Shown in pieces: positions 52,555 through 61,540 of a DNA stretch of 64,000 nucleotides (the stretch's first letter is position 1; every line of letters begins with the position of its first letter). The notes beneath the pieces are model-generated. The model saw only the letters and a list, made by a program, of their open reading frames with translations, was not told the DNA's origin and made no database searches. Position numbers and translations under genes: made by a program. Origin of the DNA: Methyloversatilis discipulorum (GTDB lineage: Bacteria; Pseudomonadota; Gammaproteobacteria; Burkholderiales; Rhodocyclaceae); assembly GCF_000385375.1 (NCBI RefSeq), contig NZ_ARVV01000001.1, positions 3,038,001 to 3,102,000 on the forward strand, written 5' to 3'.

Positions 52555-53565
52555 TCACTGTACGCCGATCGCCTGGTCGAATAACTTGCTGAACGCCTCG
52601 AAATTCTCGATGTGCGGCATATGGCCCAGGCCCGGCAGTTCGAACAGCACAGCGCCCGGAATCAACGCCGCCGCCGTCCGGCCCAGCCGGTCGTAGCGCC
52701 CCAGTTCGTACTCGACGCCAGGACGCATCCAGTTGCGGCCCGGTCCGGTACGGTCACGCGTGCCGATGATCAGACTGACCGGCACCGACAGATCCCCGAA
52801 CTCTGTCACAACAGGCTGGGTGAAGATCATGTCGTAGGTCAAGGCATTGACCCATGCGACCTGATTCCTGTCCGGTCCCTGCATCTGGCCGATCATGAAA
52901 CGGGTGAGCGCCGCGTAGCGCGCGTTCCACTGACCGTCGTAATAGTTGTCGCGCTGATACTTCGCGATGCTGTCGGCCGTCTGCTTCTGTTCGACGCCGT
53001 AAAAGAAGTCGGTGTCCTTGTGCTCGACATACTTCAGATAGTTCTCCAGCCCGATCGGATTCACCAGCACCAGGCGCTGCACCGCCTGCGGGTACATCAG
53101 CGCGAAACGGCTGGCCAGCATGCCGCCCATCGAATGGCCGACGACGATGGAGCGCTCGATGCCGAGCGAGGCCATCAACGCGCGGGTGTGGCGCGCCAGC
53201 GTCGGAAAGGAATACTGGTACTGGACCGGTTTGGACGACTTGCCAAAACCGATCTGGTCCGGAATGAGCACGCCGTAGCCCAGCTTCTGCAGATGACGCG
53301 CGGTGCCCGCCCAGTAATCGGCGTTGAAGTTCTTGCCATGCAGCAAGGTGACCACCGGCTTGCCGGCTTCGCCCGGAAGATGGATGTAGGCCATTTCGAG
53401 CGATTGCCCCTGCGACGACAGCGGGAAGAACTTCACGTCGAAGGCATAGGCATAGCCGCCGAGCCGTGCGTCGTAAGACAGCGTCGACACGTCTTCGGCG
53501 CGAGCCGGGGGAGAAAGCGGCAACAGCGCCGCGAACGCGAGGGCGCACAGTCTGGGCAGGAACAC
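52555..53565 (-). CDS. Exported alpha/beta hydrolase
   Basis: 336 residues. GTG start at 53565 with GGAG about 7 bases upstream; signal peptide (RLCALAFAALLPLSPPARA|ED). Hydrolase core: LLHGKNFNADYW, nucleophile Ser in GHSMGGMLA (about residue 146), acid near IGTRDRTGPG and His in GLGHMPHIE. Lies directly upstream of phaC on the same strand. A periplasmic hydrolase next to a cytosolic PHA synthase does not by itself make it a PHA depolymerase. Confidence 0.88.
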   Translation of the reverse strand: MFLPRLCALAFAALLPLSPPARAEDVSTLSYDARLGGYAYAFDVKFFPLSSQGQSLEMAYIHLPGEAGKPVVTLLHGKNFNADYWAGTARHLQKLGYGVLIPDQIGFGKSSKPVQYQYSFPTLARHTRALMASLGIERSIVVGHSMGGMLASRFALMYPQAVQRLVLVNPIGLENYLKYVEHKDTDFFYGVEQKQTADSIAKYQRDNYYDGQWNARYAALTRFMIGQMQGPDRNQVAWVNALTYDMIFTQPVVTEFGDLSVPVSLIIGTRDRTGPGRNWMRPGVEYELGRYDRLGRTAAALIPGAVLFELPGLGHMPHIENFEAFSKLFDQAIGVQ

Positions 53566-53654
53566 TGGATTCTCCGAAGTGGCACACCCCCGGTCGACGC
53601 GAGGTCGCCGCCGGGGTTCCGGAGCAGTGTAGGCGAGTCGCTTGACGCCGGCGT

Positions 53655-53912
53655 TCAGCCGCCGCTGAGTGCCTGCACGATGACCAGTTCACCGGCGGCA
53701 TCGGCCGCCTGTGCCAGATCGCGCACCTGCTGTCCGTCGACGAAGAAGCGGATGTGGCGGCGTATCCGCCCCTGTTCGTCGATCATGCGGAAGGCGATGC
53801 CCGGATACTGCAGGTCGAGCGCGGCCACCACGTCGGCCAGCGTGGCGCCGTCGGCTTCGGCGTGCGCACTTTCGGTGTAGGAACGCAGCGCACTCGGTAT
53901 CAGCACCTTCAT
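53655..53912 (-). CDS. MoaD/ThiS-family sulfur-carrier-like protein
   Basis: 85 residues, ubiquitin-like: MKVLIPSALRSYT, LADVVAALDLQYPGIAFRMID, RFFVDGQQVRDL and a C-terminal GG (ALSGG) that would be adenylated and thiocarboxylated. The ATG at 53912 overlaps the stop of the BNR protein by 4 bases. This pairing with a BNR-repeat protein suggests a dedicated role rather than general molybdopterin synthesis; no MoaE or E1-like enzyme is in the window. Confidence 0.88.
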   Translation of the reverse strand: MKVLIPSALRSYTESAHAEADGATLADVVAALDLQYPGIAFRMIDEQGRIRRHIRFFVDGQQVRDLAQAADAAGELVIVQALSGG

Positions 53913-55048
53913 GTGCACGGCCGCTCCGCCACCTCGACGGCGTAGATGTCGGGCAGGTGGCGCGCAATGCAGTGCCAGTGTGCGCCCTCGTCGCTGCTCG
54001 CCCACAGTTCGCCGCTGGTGGTGCCGAAGTAGAGTCCGACCGAGGGCTGAGCATCTGCCGTCATCGCCTGCCGCTTCACCGTCCACCAGGCCTGTTCAGC
54101 CGGCAGGCCGGCGTCCTGACGCTGCCATTGCTCACCACCATCGCGGGTGACGAATACCGCCGGCTTCCCGCCCGGGCTGGTGCGCGGCCACACGGCGGTG
54201 CCGTCCATCGGGAACACCCAGGCGGTGTCCGGATCGCGCGGATGCACCACCATCGGGAAACCGATATCGCCGACCTCGGCCGGCATGCCACCGCCGATGC
54301 GCCGCCAGCGCGTGGCCGGCCGGTCGAGCCGGTAGATGCCGCAGTGGTTCTGCTGGTAGAGCCGGTCCGGGTTGGCCGGGCACAGGCGGATGCAGTGCGG
54401 GTCGTGAAAGGTCGGCTGCGTCACGTCGAAACCCTCCACCACTTCGAGACCCTCGATCAGCGGCGCGAAGCTGCGACCGGCGTCGAAGGACTCGTGCACG
54501 CCGCCGCCCGACATCGCCATATACATATGCATCGGGTCGCGCGGGTCGACGATGATCGAGTGCAGCTTGGGACCGTCCGGCGTACCGTCCTGCGCCGTAC
54601 CCATCCACTCCAGATATCGCGGGTCGTCGTTGATCGATGAGCACGGCGCCCACGTATCGCCGCCATCGTCGGAGCGGAACAGGCCCTGCGGACTGGTGCC
54701 GGCGTACCAGACGCCGGGCTGGCTGGGGTGCCCCGGCGTGAGCCAGAAGGTGTGATCGACACTGCGGCCCACGCCGCCATCGACCTTCGCGAAGGCCGGC
54801 GGCCGCGCGGCCTCGCTCCATGTCTGGCCGAAGTCGGTCGAGCGGAACATGGTCGGCCCGAGGTGGCCGGTCTTGGCTGCCGCCAGCAGCGTGCGGCCGT
54901 CACGCGGATCGAGTACCAGGTGGCTGATGATGTGACCGAGAAAATGCGGGCCATCGACCCGCCAGGTCTTGCGTTCGGCGTCGCCGTGATAGAGCCAGGC
55001 GCCCTTGCGGGTGGCGACCAGCAGGGTAACCGCAGATGGGGATGACAT
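53909..55048 (-). CDS. BNR/Asp-box repeat (sialidase-like beta-propeller) protein
   Basis: 379 residues. Several Asp boxes (STDFGQTW, SDDGGDTW, TRDGGEQWQ, SSDEGAHW) spaced through a six-bladed propeller fold. No signal peptide and no clear sialidase catalytic Arg triad, so glycosidase activity is doubtful. ATG at 55048 with GGAGG about 7 bases upstream. Translationally coupled to the MoaD-like gene. Function unknown; a scaffold or lyase role in a sulfur-transfer step is possible. Confidence 0.85.
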   Translation of the reverse strand: MSSPSAVTLLVATRKGAWLYHGDAERKTWRVDGPHFLGHIISHLVLDPRDGRTLLAAAKTGHLGPTMFRSTDFGQTWSEAARPPAFAKVDGGVGRSVDHTFWLTPGHPSQPGVWYAGTSPQGLFRSDDGGDTWAPCSSINDDPRYLEWMGTAQDGTPDGPKLHSIIVDPRDPMHMYMAMSGGGVHESFDAGRSFAPLIEGLEVVEGFDVTQPTFHDPHCIRLCPANPDRLYQQNHCGIYRLDRPATRWRRIGGGMPAEVGDIGFPMVVHPRDPDTAWVFPMDGTAVWPRTSPGGKPAVFVTRDGGEQWQRQDAGLPAEQAWWTVKRQAMTADAQPSVGLYFGTTSGELWASSDEGAHWHCIARHLPDIYAVEVAERPCT

Positions 55049-55212
55049 GGGCTTTCCTCCTTGTTCCGTGAGGGGCCGCGGCGCAGCACTGTGCCGCGGG
55101 ACTACCCGGTCGACGAAGCACGCACCGGCATTTCGACATCGCAGCTCGTCATCGTTGCAGCTTTCGCGCCCCGGTCGCAAGATGACGTCATCGCATCGCC
55201 CGGGGAATTCCC

Positions 55213-56865
55213 ATGCGTGTACTGGTCACCAACGCCGACGACGACTTCCGCGTCAAGGCCTACGCCGGCACCAGCGGCGTGCTGCTGGCGATGGACGTCG
55301 ACGCATCGCGACGCGCCGGCCTGCTCGGCTTCGCGATCGAGCAGAAGGAAGGCACGAAGAAGTGGCAGTGGCTGCTGAACAGTCTCACCTTCCCCGGCCG
55401 CGCGCACACGCTGGAAAAATGGGCGGCCACCCCGAGCAATCTGGCGCCGATACAGAAATTCCGCTGGGCCGACTACAGCATCGCGCCCGGCACCCGCTGC
55501 CGCTACCGCGTACATCTGGTGTACGGCAGCGCCGAGCGGCCTGAACTGGGCGAGTCACTGGAGCTGGCGGTCACCACCGACGACGGCAAACCCAGGGGTC
55601 ATGGCGTCGTGTTCAACCGGGCGGTCGCCGCCAGCCAGGCCTTCGGCCGCAAGTTTCCCGAGCTCGACGCGCTGCTGAGTCGCCCGGAGAACAAGGACCT
55701 GCCGATCGAGAAATGGCCGGCCGCGCCGCGCGACTGGCTGCAGAACGGCCTGCTCGACCGGTTGCTCGCCTTCATCGCCCGCGCCAAGGATTCAACCTGG
55801 GCGCTGGACATCGCGATCTACGAATACGAACTGAAGGCCATCGCCAGCGCCGTGCGGGCGGCGCACCGGCGCGGCGCGCAGGTGCGCGTGCTCTATCACG
55901 GCAAGGCCGGCGACGAACAGACGGTGCAGAACGAGGCGGCGCTGAAATCGATTCCGAAGGCGAAGAAGCGGGCGCGCCTCACTTCGAAAATCTTTCACCA
56001 CAAGTACATCGTGCTCAGCAAGCTCGGCCGCGGCGGCACCCGCACGCCGCGCGCCGTATTGTGCGGCAGCACCAATTTCACCGAGAACGGCGTGTACCGG
56101 CAGGCCAATGTCGTGCACACCGCCGACGACAAGGCGGTGGCGGCCGACTATCTGGCGCTGTTCGAACAGATCTGGGCCGCGCCCGGCGACGTTGCCGCCA
56201 CCCGCGCGTGGATCAACGAACACAACCCGGTCGCGCCGACCGGCCGCATCTGGACCGGCTTCTCGCCGCGCTCCGGCGGCGGCGACCTTGCCGCCTTCGC
56301 CTACCTGATAAACGGCGCCAAAAGCGACCTGCTGTTCGCCACCGCCTTCGCGCTGCCGGAACCGATACTCGACGCCCTGCTCGGCAAGGCCAACGACCAG
56401 GTGCTGCGCTACGGCATCCAGAACAGCGCCAGCCGGATTACCGGCTTCCACGCCGATCGCACCGCCGAATTCACGACGCCGGCGCTGCTCACCAGCGGTC
56501 TGGAAGGCTGGGTCAAGGAAGGTCTGCGCGGCCAGCGCGGCAACCTGCTGGTGCACCTGAAAGCCATCGTCACCGACTTCACCACCGACCATCCGGTCAT
56601 CCTCAGTGGCAGCCACAACCTCAGCGCCTCGGCCAGCAGCGGCAACGACGAGAACGTCCTTGTCATCCGCGGCGACACCGACCTTGCCGACCGCTACGGT
56701 CTGGAAGTGCTGCGCTTCTACGAGCACTACCGCTTCCGCTACTACGCGAAACTGCTGAAACTGAAGGAGGCGAAGCCGCTGTCGCCGGATGACAGCTGGG
56801 CCGACGCCTATTACCGCAGGGGCAATCTGAAGATGCTGTCCAGGCTGCGCTTCTCCGGTCGCTGA
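55213..56865 (+). CDS. Phospholipase D-like domain protein
   Basis: 550 residues. An N-terminal domain of about 150 residues (MRVLVTNADDDFRVKAYAGT) precedes two PLD-type halves. The second HKD is canonical (HLKAIVTDF). In the first (FHHKYIVLSK) the residue that should be Asp is Ser. PSTNFT-like (GSTNFTENG) and SGSHNLSASA follow the two sites as in PLD nucleases and phospholipases. No signal peptide. Whether it acts on nucleic acid or lipid cannot be told. No close operon partner; it converges with the methyltransferase. Confidence 0.85.
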   Translation: MRVLVTNADDDFRVKAYAGTSGVLLAMDVDASRRAGLLGFAIEQKEGTKKWQWLLNSLTFPGRAHTLEKWAATPSNLAPIQKFRWADYSIAPGTRCRYRVHLVYGSAERPELGESLELAVTTDDGKPRGHGVVFNRAVAASQAFGRKFPELDALLSRPENKDLPIEKWPAAPRDWLQNGLLDRLLAFIARAKDSTWALDIAIYEYELKAIASAVRAAHRRGAQVRVLYHGKAGDEQTVQNEAALKSIPKAKKRARLTSKIFHHKYIVLSKLGRGGTRTPRAVLCGSTNFTENGVYRQANVVHTADDKAVAADYLALFEQIWAAPGDVAATRAWINEHNPVAPTGRIWTGFSPRSGGGDLAAFAYLINGAKSDLLFATAFALPEPILDALLGKANDQVLRYGIQNSASRITGFHADRTAEFTTPALLTSGLEGWVKEGLRGQRGNLLVHLKAIVTDFTTDHPVILSGSHNLSASASSGNDENVLVIRGDTDLADRYGLEVLRFYEHYRFRYYAKLLKLKEAKPLSPDDSWADAYYRRGNLKMLSRLRFSGR

Positions 56866-56875
56866 AGTGCTGCGC

Positions 56876-57718
56876 TCATGCGCGAGCCGATATCTCCCAG
56901 CACGCCGCCGTGAAGCGCACCATTCCGTCGTCTTTGTAGGGCCGGAAAGCTTCGTGTAGTGCATCGATCACGCGTGCGCGGGTGTCTGCGTCGGCCTGCT
57001 GCAGCGCGCCCCCGACCGGGCCGAGCAGCGTGAAGTAGCGTTCGAGCTTGACGGCCGGCAGCGCGCATTCGATGTCGAGCGGATGGATATCGACATCCTG
57101 CCAGCCGCTGCGCGCCAGCACCTCGCGTACGAAAGTCCGGTCGGCGAAGGCGAACTGGCCCGGCGCGCCCGGGCGACGCGCGGGCAAGTCGGGCAGCAGC
57201 GGTTTGGCCGCGCGCTCGGCGGTGGTCATGAAGGCGTTCTCGTCGCCGCCGCGCCAGGCGATGGCGTGCAGCGCACCACCGCTGCGCAGCGCCGCGCGCA
57301 AATGGGCAAACGCATCGACCGGGCGCTCGAAGAACATGACGCCGAAACGCGACACGATGAGGTCGGCGGCGCCGGGCGCAAAGTCATGCCGTGCGGCATC
57401 GGCGCAGACGAAGCACGCGGCCGAGGCGCTGGCCAGCGCGCGGGCACGGGCCGCGGCGATCATCGGCGCCGACACATCGACACCGACACAGTGCGCTCCG
57501 CTGTCCAGTGCCTCGGCCAGCGCCAGCGTGGTGGCGCCGGTACCGCAGCCGACGTCGATCACGCTGCGCGCGGACCTCGTCCGTGCCCCCTCGACCAGCC
57601 GTTCGGAGAAGGGCGCGAACAGCGCATCGAGCAGCGGCTGTGCCTGCACCCAGGCGTCTCCGGCCGGACCGTTCCACAAAGCTGACTGCGCGTCGCCGTG
57701 CGTCGTTGAAGCATCCAT
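56876..57718 (-). CDS. SAM-dependent class I methyltransferase
   Basis: 280 residues. Motif I VIDVGCGTGATTLALAEAL (about residue 58), motif II-like CVGVDVSAPMI, and VSRFGVMFFERPVDAF further on: the Methyltransf_11/25 type. ATG at 57718 with AGGAG about 8 bases upstream. Divergent from a MerR regulator, and its promoter carries that family's 19-base spacer and palindrome, so it is a probable target. Substrate unknown; small-molecule detoxification is plausible. Confidence 0.88.
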   Translation of the reverse strand: MDASTTHGDAQSALWNGPAGDAWVQAQPLLDALFAPFSERLVEGARTRSARSVIDVGCGTGATTLALAEALDSGAHCVGVDVSAPMIAAARARALASASAACFVCADAARHDFAPGAADLIVSRFGVMFFERPVDAFAHLRAALRSGGALHAIAWRGGDENAFMTTAERAAKPLLPDLPARRPGAPGQFAFADRTFVREVLARSGWQDVDIHPLDIECALPAVKLERYFTLLGPVGGALQQADADTRARVIDALHEAFRPYKDDGMVRFTAACWEISARA

Positions 57719-57757
57719 CGTTTCTCTCCTGACTTGCCCGCGATGTGCGGTGTGAGC

Positions 57758-57788
57758 ACTATGCAAATTCAAGTCGACTTGAGGTCAA
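57758..57788 (-). promoter_or_regulatory. MerR-type promoter with central palindrome
   Basis: On the minus strand TTGACC (complement of 57783-57788), a 19-base spacer and CATAGT (complement of 57758-57763). The spacer contains the perfect palindrome TCAAGTCGACTTGA (57769-57782). The right half extends to TTGAGGT, as in SoxR boxes. Confidence 0.78.
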
Positions 57789-57792
57789 GCCC

Positions 57793-58224
57793 ATGAGCGA
57801 TCTGGATATCGCCGAAGTGGCGCAACGCGCCGGCGTCACCGCGGCGACCCTGCGTTTCTACGAGGAAAAGGGGCTGATACGTTCGATCGGCCGGCGCGGT
57901 CTGCGCCGCGTATTCGGCGAGGGCGTGCTGGAAAGACTGGCCCTGATTTCGCTGGGCCGCGCCGCCGGTTTCTCGCTGGATGAGATCGGCCGCATGTTCG
58001 CACCGGGCGGCACGCTGGACATCGACCGTGGGCTGCTGGCCGAACGCGCGGACGAAATCGAACACACGATACGCAGGCTGAGCGCGCTGCGCGACGGCCT
58101 CCGGCATGCCGCGGCCTGTCCTGCGCCCAGCCATCTGGAATGTCCGACCTTCCGCCGCATCCTGCGCGCGGCGGAATCGAAGTCGCTGATGCGACGCCTG
58201 CCTTCGCCCCGCAGGACGGTCTGA
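57793..58224 (+). CDS. MerR-family transcriptional regulator
   Basis: 143 residues. Helix-turn-helix IAEVAQRAGVTAATLRFYEEKGLI, then GRRGLRRVFGEGVLERLALISLGRAAGFSLDEI and a coiled coil. The C-terminus has Cys residues (AACPAPSHLECPTF) but not the SoxR C-x2-C-x-C-x5-C set; metal or thiol sensing is possible. ATG at 57793. Divergent from the methyltransferase it probably controls. Confidence 0.9.
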   Translation: MSDLDIAEVAQRAGVTAATLRFYEEKGLIRSIGRRGLRRVFGEGVLERLALISLGRAAGFSLDEIGRMFAPGGTLDIDRGLLAERADEIEHTIRRLSALRDGLRHAAACPAPSHLECPTFRRILRAAESKSLMRRLPSPRRTV

Positions 58225-58226
58225 AC

Positions 58227-58964
58227 TCAAGCCGCAGCGCGCCGCCCGAAATCGGCCGCGTCGATGCCGAACCACGCGACGCCCGGCGTCTTCTCGACGA
58301 CGATGCATTCGCCGTCGAGCCGGTAAGTCAGTTGCAGGTGGTGACGCGGGCTGGACAGCACCGCCGGATTGAATACCGCAAAGTTCTCGCCCTCCGGCCG
58401 GCGCACCGACTGCACCACCAGGCCGGGATGGCCTTCGCGGTGGATGCGCGCGCCGACCGACTGCGGGAAGCTGTAATCGAGCGGATGCAGCAGATCCGGC
58501 CAGTCGGCCGTGAGCGGCCGGAAATCCAGCAATGCAGCGGCGCAGCCCACGACATAGACCTTGCGCTCGGCCGCCACCGATTCGCGCTCGAAACCGGCGT
58601 CGGCCAGCAGACCGTTGCGCCAGTGCCAGGCGGACTCATAGACCGTGGTCTCGACCGACTCCGAGCCGTACCAGACGCCGTGACGGCCGTCGGAAAAGCG
58701 GCTGGCCTGCCAGTTCTGGAAAGGCCAGGCGATGGCGTTGAACCACTCGGCGTCCTCGAACGGACGGTGCAGCACCGGCGTAGCCGAGCGGTAAGGCGGC
58801 GGCTTGGCGTCGCCCTCCACCTTCTGCGCCAGCAGCCACTCGGCCGGATCCTCGGTCAGGTCATCGAACAGGTCCTGCGAACTGCGCAGCGACACGATGT
58901 TGCGGAACACGTCGCGCTGCACCTCGGCCAGCGCGAGGCGGGCGAACAGATCGCCGAGACTCAC
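58227..58964 (-). CDS. RES-domain toxin
   Basis: 245 residues. GTG start at 58964 overlaps the antitoxin stop (GTGA). RES core: [38 protein letters not shown], with conserved Arg, Glu and Ser positions (R in ASRFSDG, E/S in VYESAWH), and a C-terminal strand region [16 protein letters not shown] toxins consume NAD+ in cells lacking the antitoxin. Somewhat longer than typical (about 150-230) because of an N-terminal extension. Converges with the MerR gene, two bases between stops. Confidence 0.9.
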   Translation of the reverse strand: MSLGDLFARLALAEVQRDVFRNIVSLRSSQDLFDDLTEDPAEWLLAQKVEGDAKPPPYRSATPVLHRPFEDAEWFNAIAWPFQNWQASRFSDGRHGVWYGSESVETTVYESAWHWRNGLLADAGFERESVAAERKVYVVGCAAALLDFRPLTADWPDLLHPLDYSFPQSVGARIHREGHPGLVVQSVRRPEGENFAVFNPAVLSSPRHHLQLTYRLDGECIVVEKTPGVAWFGIDAADFGRRAAA

Positions 58965-59356
58965 TGGCCGCGCGCCCGATCCAGATAGGCGCGCACCATC
59001 AGCAGCCCGGCAAAGCCCCACTCCTTCACCACCTCGACCGGGGTGAGGTTGTCGAAAGCGCGGTTGCGGGTGCTCATCCAGCGGTAGGCGAGGTCGCGGT
59101 TCTGCGGGAACAGCAGGCGCAGGTTCTTGTGAATGCCCAGCAGGTGACCGACCCGCTCGTACTGGTCGCGGCTGGTGCCGATCGGCTCGCCGCGCCGGTA
59201 GCGCGCCAGCGCCGCCCGGTTGCTGGCGGCGATGCCAAGCAGCGCGGCCTGGTCTTCGGTGCCGAGCTTCCAGTGATCGAGCAGGGTCATGATCATGCGG
59301 GCCAGTGCGCCCCGGTCTTCCGAAGCGCTGATTCCCTTGTCTGCGATGGCGCCCAT
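58961..59356 (-). CDS. Xre/MbcA/ParS-type antitoxin
   Basis: 131 residues. N-terminal Xre-like helices ([32 protein letters not shown]) and a C-terminal MbcA/ParS toxin-binding domain ([29 protein letters not shown], ending in an amphipathic helix). ATG at 59356 has GGAGG about 9 bases upstream; starts at 59395 or GTG 59416 lack one. The first gene of a two-gene type II module. Confidence 0.9.
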   Translation of the reverse strand: MGAIADKGISASEDRGALARMIMTLLDHWKLGTEDQAALLGIAASNRAALARYRRGEPIGTSRDQYERVGHLLGIHKNLRLLFPQNRDLAYRWMSTRNRAFDNLTPVEVVKEWGFAGLLMVRAYLDRARGQ

Positions 59357-59420
59357 GACGGCTGTCCTCCGTGATTCCGAATCAAGCTGAAGCATAGCCC
59401 ATTTGTTTCGATTCACACGG

Positions 59421-59444
59421 TGTTTGTTCCCATGGAAACAAACA
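59421..59444. promoter_or_regulatory. Likely operator of the RES-Xre module
   Basis: A 24-base near-palindrome with 8-base arms TGTTTGTT and AACAAACA around CCATGG-like centre (two mismatched positions), about 65 bases upstream of the antitoxin ATG. A half-site ATTTGTTTCGATT lies at 59401-59413. Antitoxin-toxin complexes of this class autorepress from such sites. Confidence 0.6.
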
Positions 59445-59471
59445 TTCAGGAACAGCGCCCGCGCAGATGCT

Positions 59472-60332
59472 TCAGCGCAAGGCCTCGGCCATCGCCTCGC
59501 CCATGCGCACCGAACGGCCCGGCAGCCAATCGGCGCGGGCGCGCAGCACGCCCTTCGGGAACAGCATGACGACGGTCGAGCCGAGCAGGAAGCGGCCCAT
59601 CTCCTCGCCGCGGGCGAGCCGGATGTCCTGATCGTCGTAACGCCACTCGCGCAGGGTTCCGCTGCGCGGCGGATTGATCAGCCCATGCCACACGGTCTGC
59701 ATGCTGCCGACCACCATGGCGCCGACCAGTGTCAGCACGAAGGGGCCGAAATCCGAATCGAACAGGCAGACCACGCGTTCATTGCGCGCGAACAGGCCGG
59801 GCACGCCCGCCACCGTCGCCGGGTTCACCGAGTAGAGGCTGCCCGGTACATGGACCATGCGCCGGAGCCGCCCGGCACAGGGCATGTGGATGCGGTGGTA
59901 GTCCTTCGGGCTCAGGTAGATCGAGATCGCTTCGCCGCCGTCGAAAAGATCGACCAGCGCCGCGTCACCGCCCACCAGCGCACGTGCGCTGTAGGGGTGC
60001 CCCTTCACCTGCAGCAAGGTGTCGCCATCGAGCTGCACGCAGTCGATCACGGTGCCATCGACCGGGCTGACGAAGGGCGCATCGGCCAGCGGACGGGCGC
60101 CTTCGCGCAGCGCGCGGGTGAAGAAATCGTTGAAGCAGGCGTAGTCCGCGGGGTCAGGCCGGGCCGCCTCGCTCATGTCCACGCCGTACTTGCGGATGAA
60201 CCAGGGAATGATGCCGCGCGTCCAGGGCGCCCGCGAATTCGCCACGAATTCGGCGAAACGCGTCAGTGCCTGCTTGGGCATGCCGTGCTGGGCCAGCACG
60301 AAAAGGCGATCACGAAGATCAGGTGACGGCAT
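59472..60332 (-). CDS. psd: Phosphatidylserine decarboxylase proenzyme
   Basis: 286 residues. Pyruvoyl-dependent enzyme that makes phosphatidylethanolamine at the inner membrane. Self-cleavage site in [11 protein letters not shown] (LGST, Ser becomes the pyruvoyl group, about residue 253), with [13 protein letters not shown] carrying the catalytic His residues and [12 protein letters not shown] the Asp. Normal length for the bacterial type I enzyme. Cell-division-linked lipid synthesis. Confidence 0.95.
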   Translation of the reverse strand: MPSPDLRDRLFVLAQHGMPKQALTRFAEFVANSRAPWTRGIIPWFIRKYGVDMSEAARPDPADYACFNDFFTRALREGARPLADAPFVSPVDGTVIDCVQLDGDTLLQVKGHPYSARALVGGDAALVDLFDGGEAISIYLSPKDYHRIHMPCAGRLRRMVHVPGSLYSVNPATVAGVPGLFARNERVVCLFDSDFGPFVLTLVGAMVVGSMQTVWHGLINPPRSGTLREWRYDDQDIRLARGEEMGRFLLGSTVVMLFPKGVLRARADWLPGRSVRMGEAMAEALR

Positions 60333-60653
60333 TGTCGGGTCTCATGTGGGGGTGCCTCCCCGGGCGGATACGCAGGACGGGTGGCAACACGGCCGCGAGC
60401 TGCTGAACAGGAAAGCCCCGATTTTCTGGCCCCGCATATTAATTGAAGCATGGGCCACCGGCATGCGTCGCGCCCACCGATGAACGCATCGTCTGCCGGT
60501 CAGCCGGTCGCCGAACGGAATCGCCACCGCCGGTCGGATGCGCTATCGAAGCACATGTCCCGATGCTAGGCTCATAACTTCATCCAACCCGACGCCCAGG
60601 CTGGCCCACCGCAGCGTGCGGCTGCACCGGTGTCATTGAAAGAGGAGCGGAAC
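60333..60653. other. 321-base divergent intergenic region
   Basis: Separates psd (minus) from a PEP-CTERM gene (plus). Contains AT-rich ATATTAATTGAAGC (about 60436-60450), a candidate promoter element, and AGAGGAG before the PEP-CTERM ATG. No operator or terminator was recognised. Confidence 0.5.
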
Positions 60654-61310
60654 ATGAAGAGAGCCACTTCTGCATTGCTTTGCCTTGGCCTGATCGCCAG
60701 TCCCTGCGCATGGTCCGCCAGCGGACAGATCGACAGCTTCGGCGCCAGCCAGACCACGGTGCAGGCCGGCAGCACGGTGGATTTCTTCGTGTCCTTCAAC
60801 GTGAACACCTCGTCCCGGATGGACGGTGGCAGTGACCCGATAGAACCTGCAGCGGTCGAGGGGTACCAGGAATGGATGATCAACTGGTACTGGTACGAGG
60901 CTGAAACGGTGACGGCCGTCTACCTGCAGGCCGCCGGCCAGAACTTCAACGACTATCCCGCTGGGTCGCCCGGCAGCTCATATGCCAACGGCTGGACCTT
61001 CTCGGTACTGTTCCCGACCGCCGGCACCTTCGACATTGTCGTCGGCGGCGGATGGAGCGCCACGAACGCCATCTCTTCCGGCAGTGAGATCGCTTACCGG
61101 GATTGCATGAGTGATGGGGGCGGCGGGCTGAGCTGCTCGTCATGGCAGTACAGCTATCCGCAGTACGACGACTTCTCGTCGACCGACGGTTCATTCGATG
61201 GCAAGTCGATCACCATCAACGTCACAGCGGTGCCCGAGCCGATGACAGCCGCACTCTGGCTGGCTGGTCTCGGATGCCTGCTGACCGCCCGCCGCCGCCG
61301 GCGCCCCTGA
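60654..61310 (+). CDS. PEP-CTERM sorting-domain exported protein
   Basis: 218 residues. Signal peptide (KRATSALLCLGLIASPCAWSA), a beta-rich body with VDFFVSFNVNTSSRMDGGSDP and Tyr/Trp-rich WMINWYWYEAE, then VPEPMTAALW, a hydrophobic helix (LAGLGCLLTA) and RRRRRP, the exosortase signal. ATG at 60654 with GAGGAG about 5 bases upstream. Two Cys pairs in the body (CMSD, CSSW) may form a disulfide. A second PEP-CTERM protein in the window, with no exosortase nearby. Confidence 0.88.
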   Translation: MKRATSALLCLGLIASPCAWSASGQIDSFGASQTTVQAGSTVDFFVSFNVNTSSRMDGGSDPIEPAAVEGYQEWMINWYWYEAETVTAVYLQAAGQNFNDYPAGSPGSSYANGWTFSVLFPTAGTFDIVVGGGWSATNAISSGSEIAYRDCMSDGGGGLSCSSWQYSYPQYDDFSSTDGSFDGKSITINVTAVPEPMTAALWLAGLGCLLTARRRRRP

Positions 61311-61540
61311 ACGGCCCGGCCTCCTCGCCAGTGGGAGGCATCGCAGCGGAACACGCGATGCGTCGGGCGCCGGAGCCCGCCGGGGACGGCCGGGAACGGC
61401 ACGCGTCCGGCACAGGGCCGGGCACAATGCGACGACATGGCAACATCTTCGCCCAGGCAAGGTCTGCCTGCCGCACAGGTGTCGGCCGCCCTTCCGTACC
61501 CTGTGCGGGTCCGTTTCCGTCCCACTTCCATCGCACGCGC

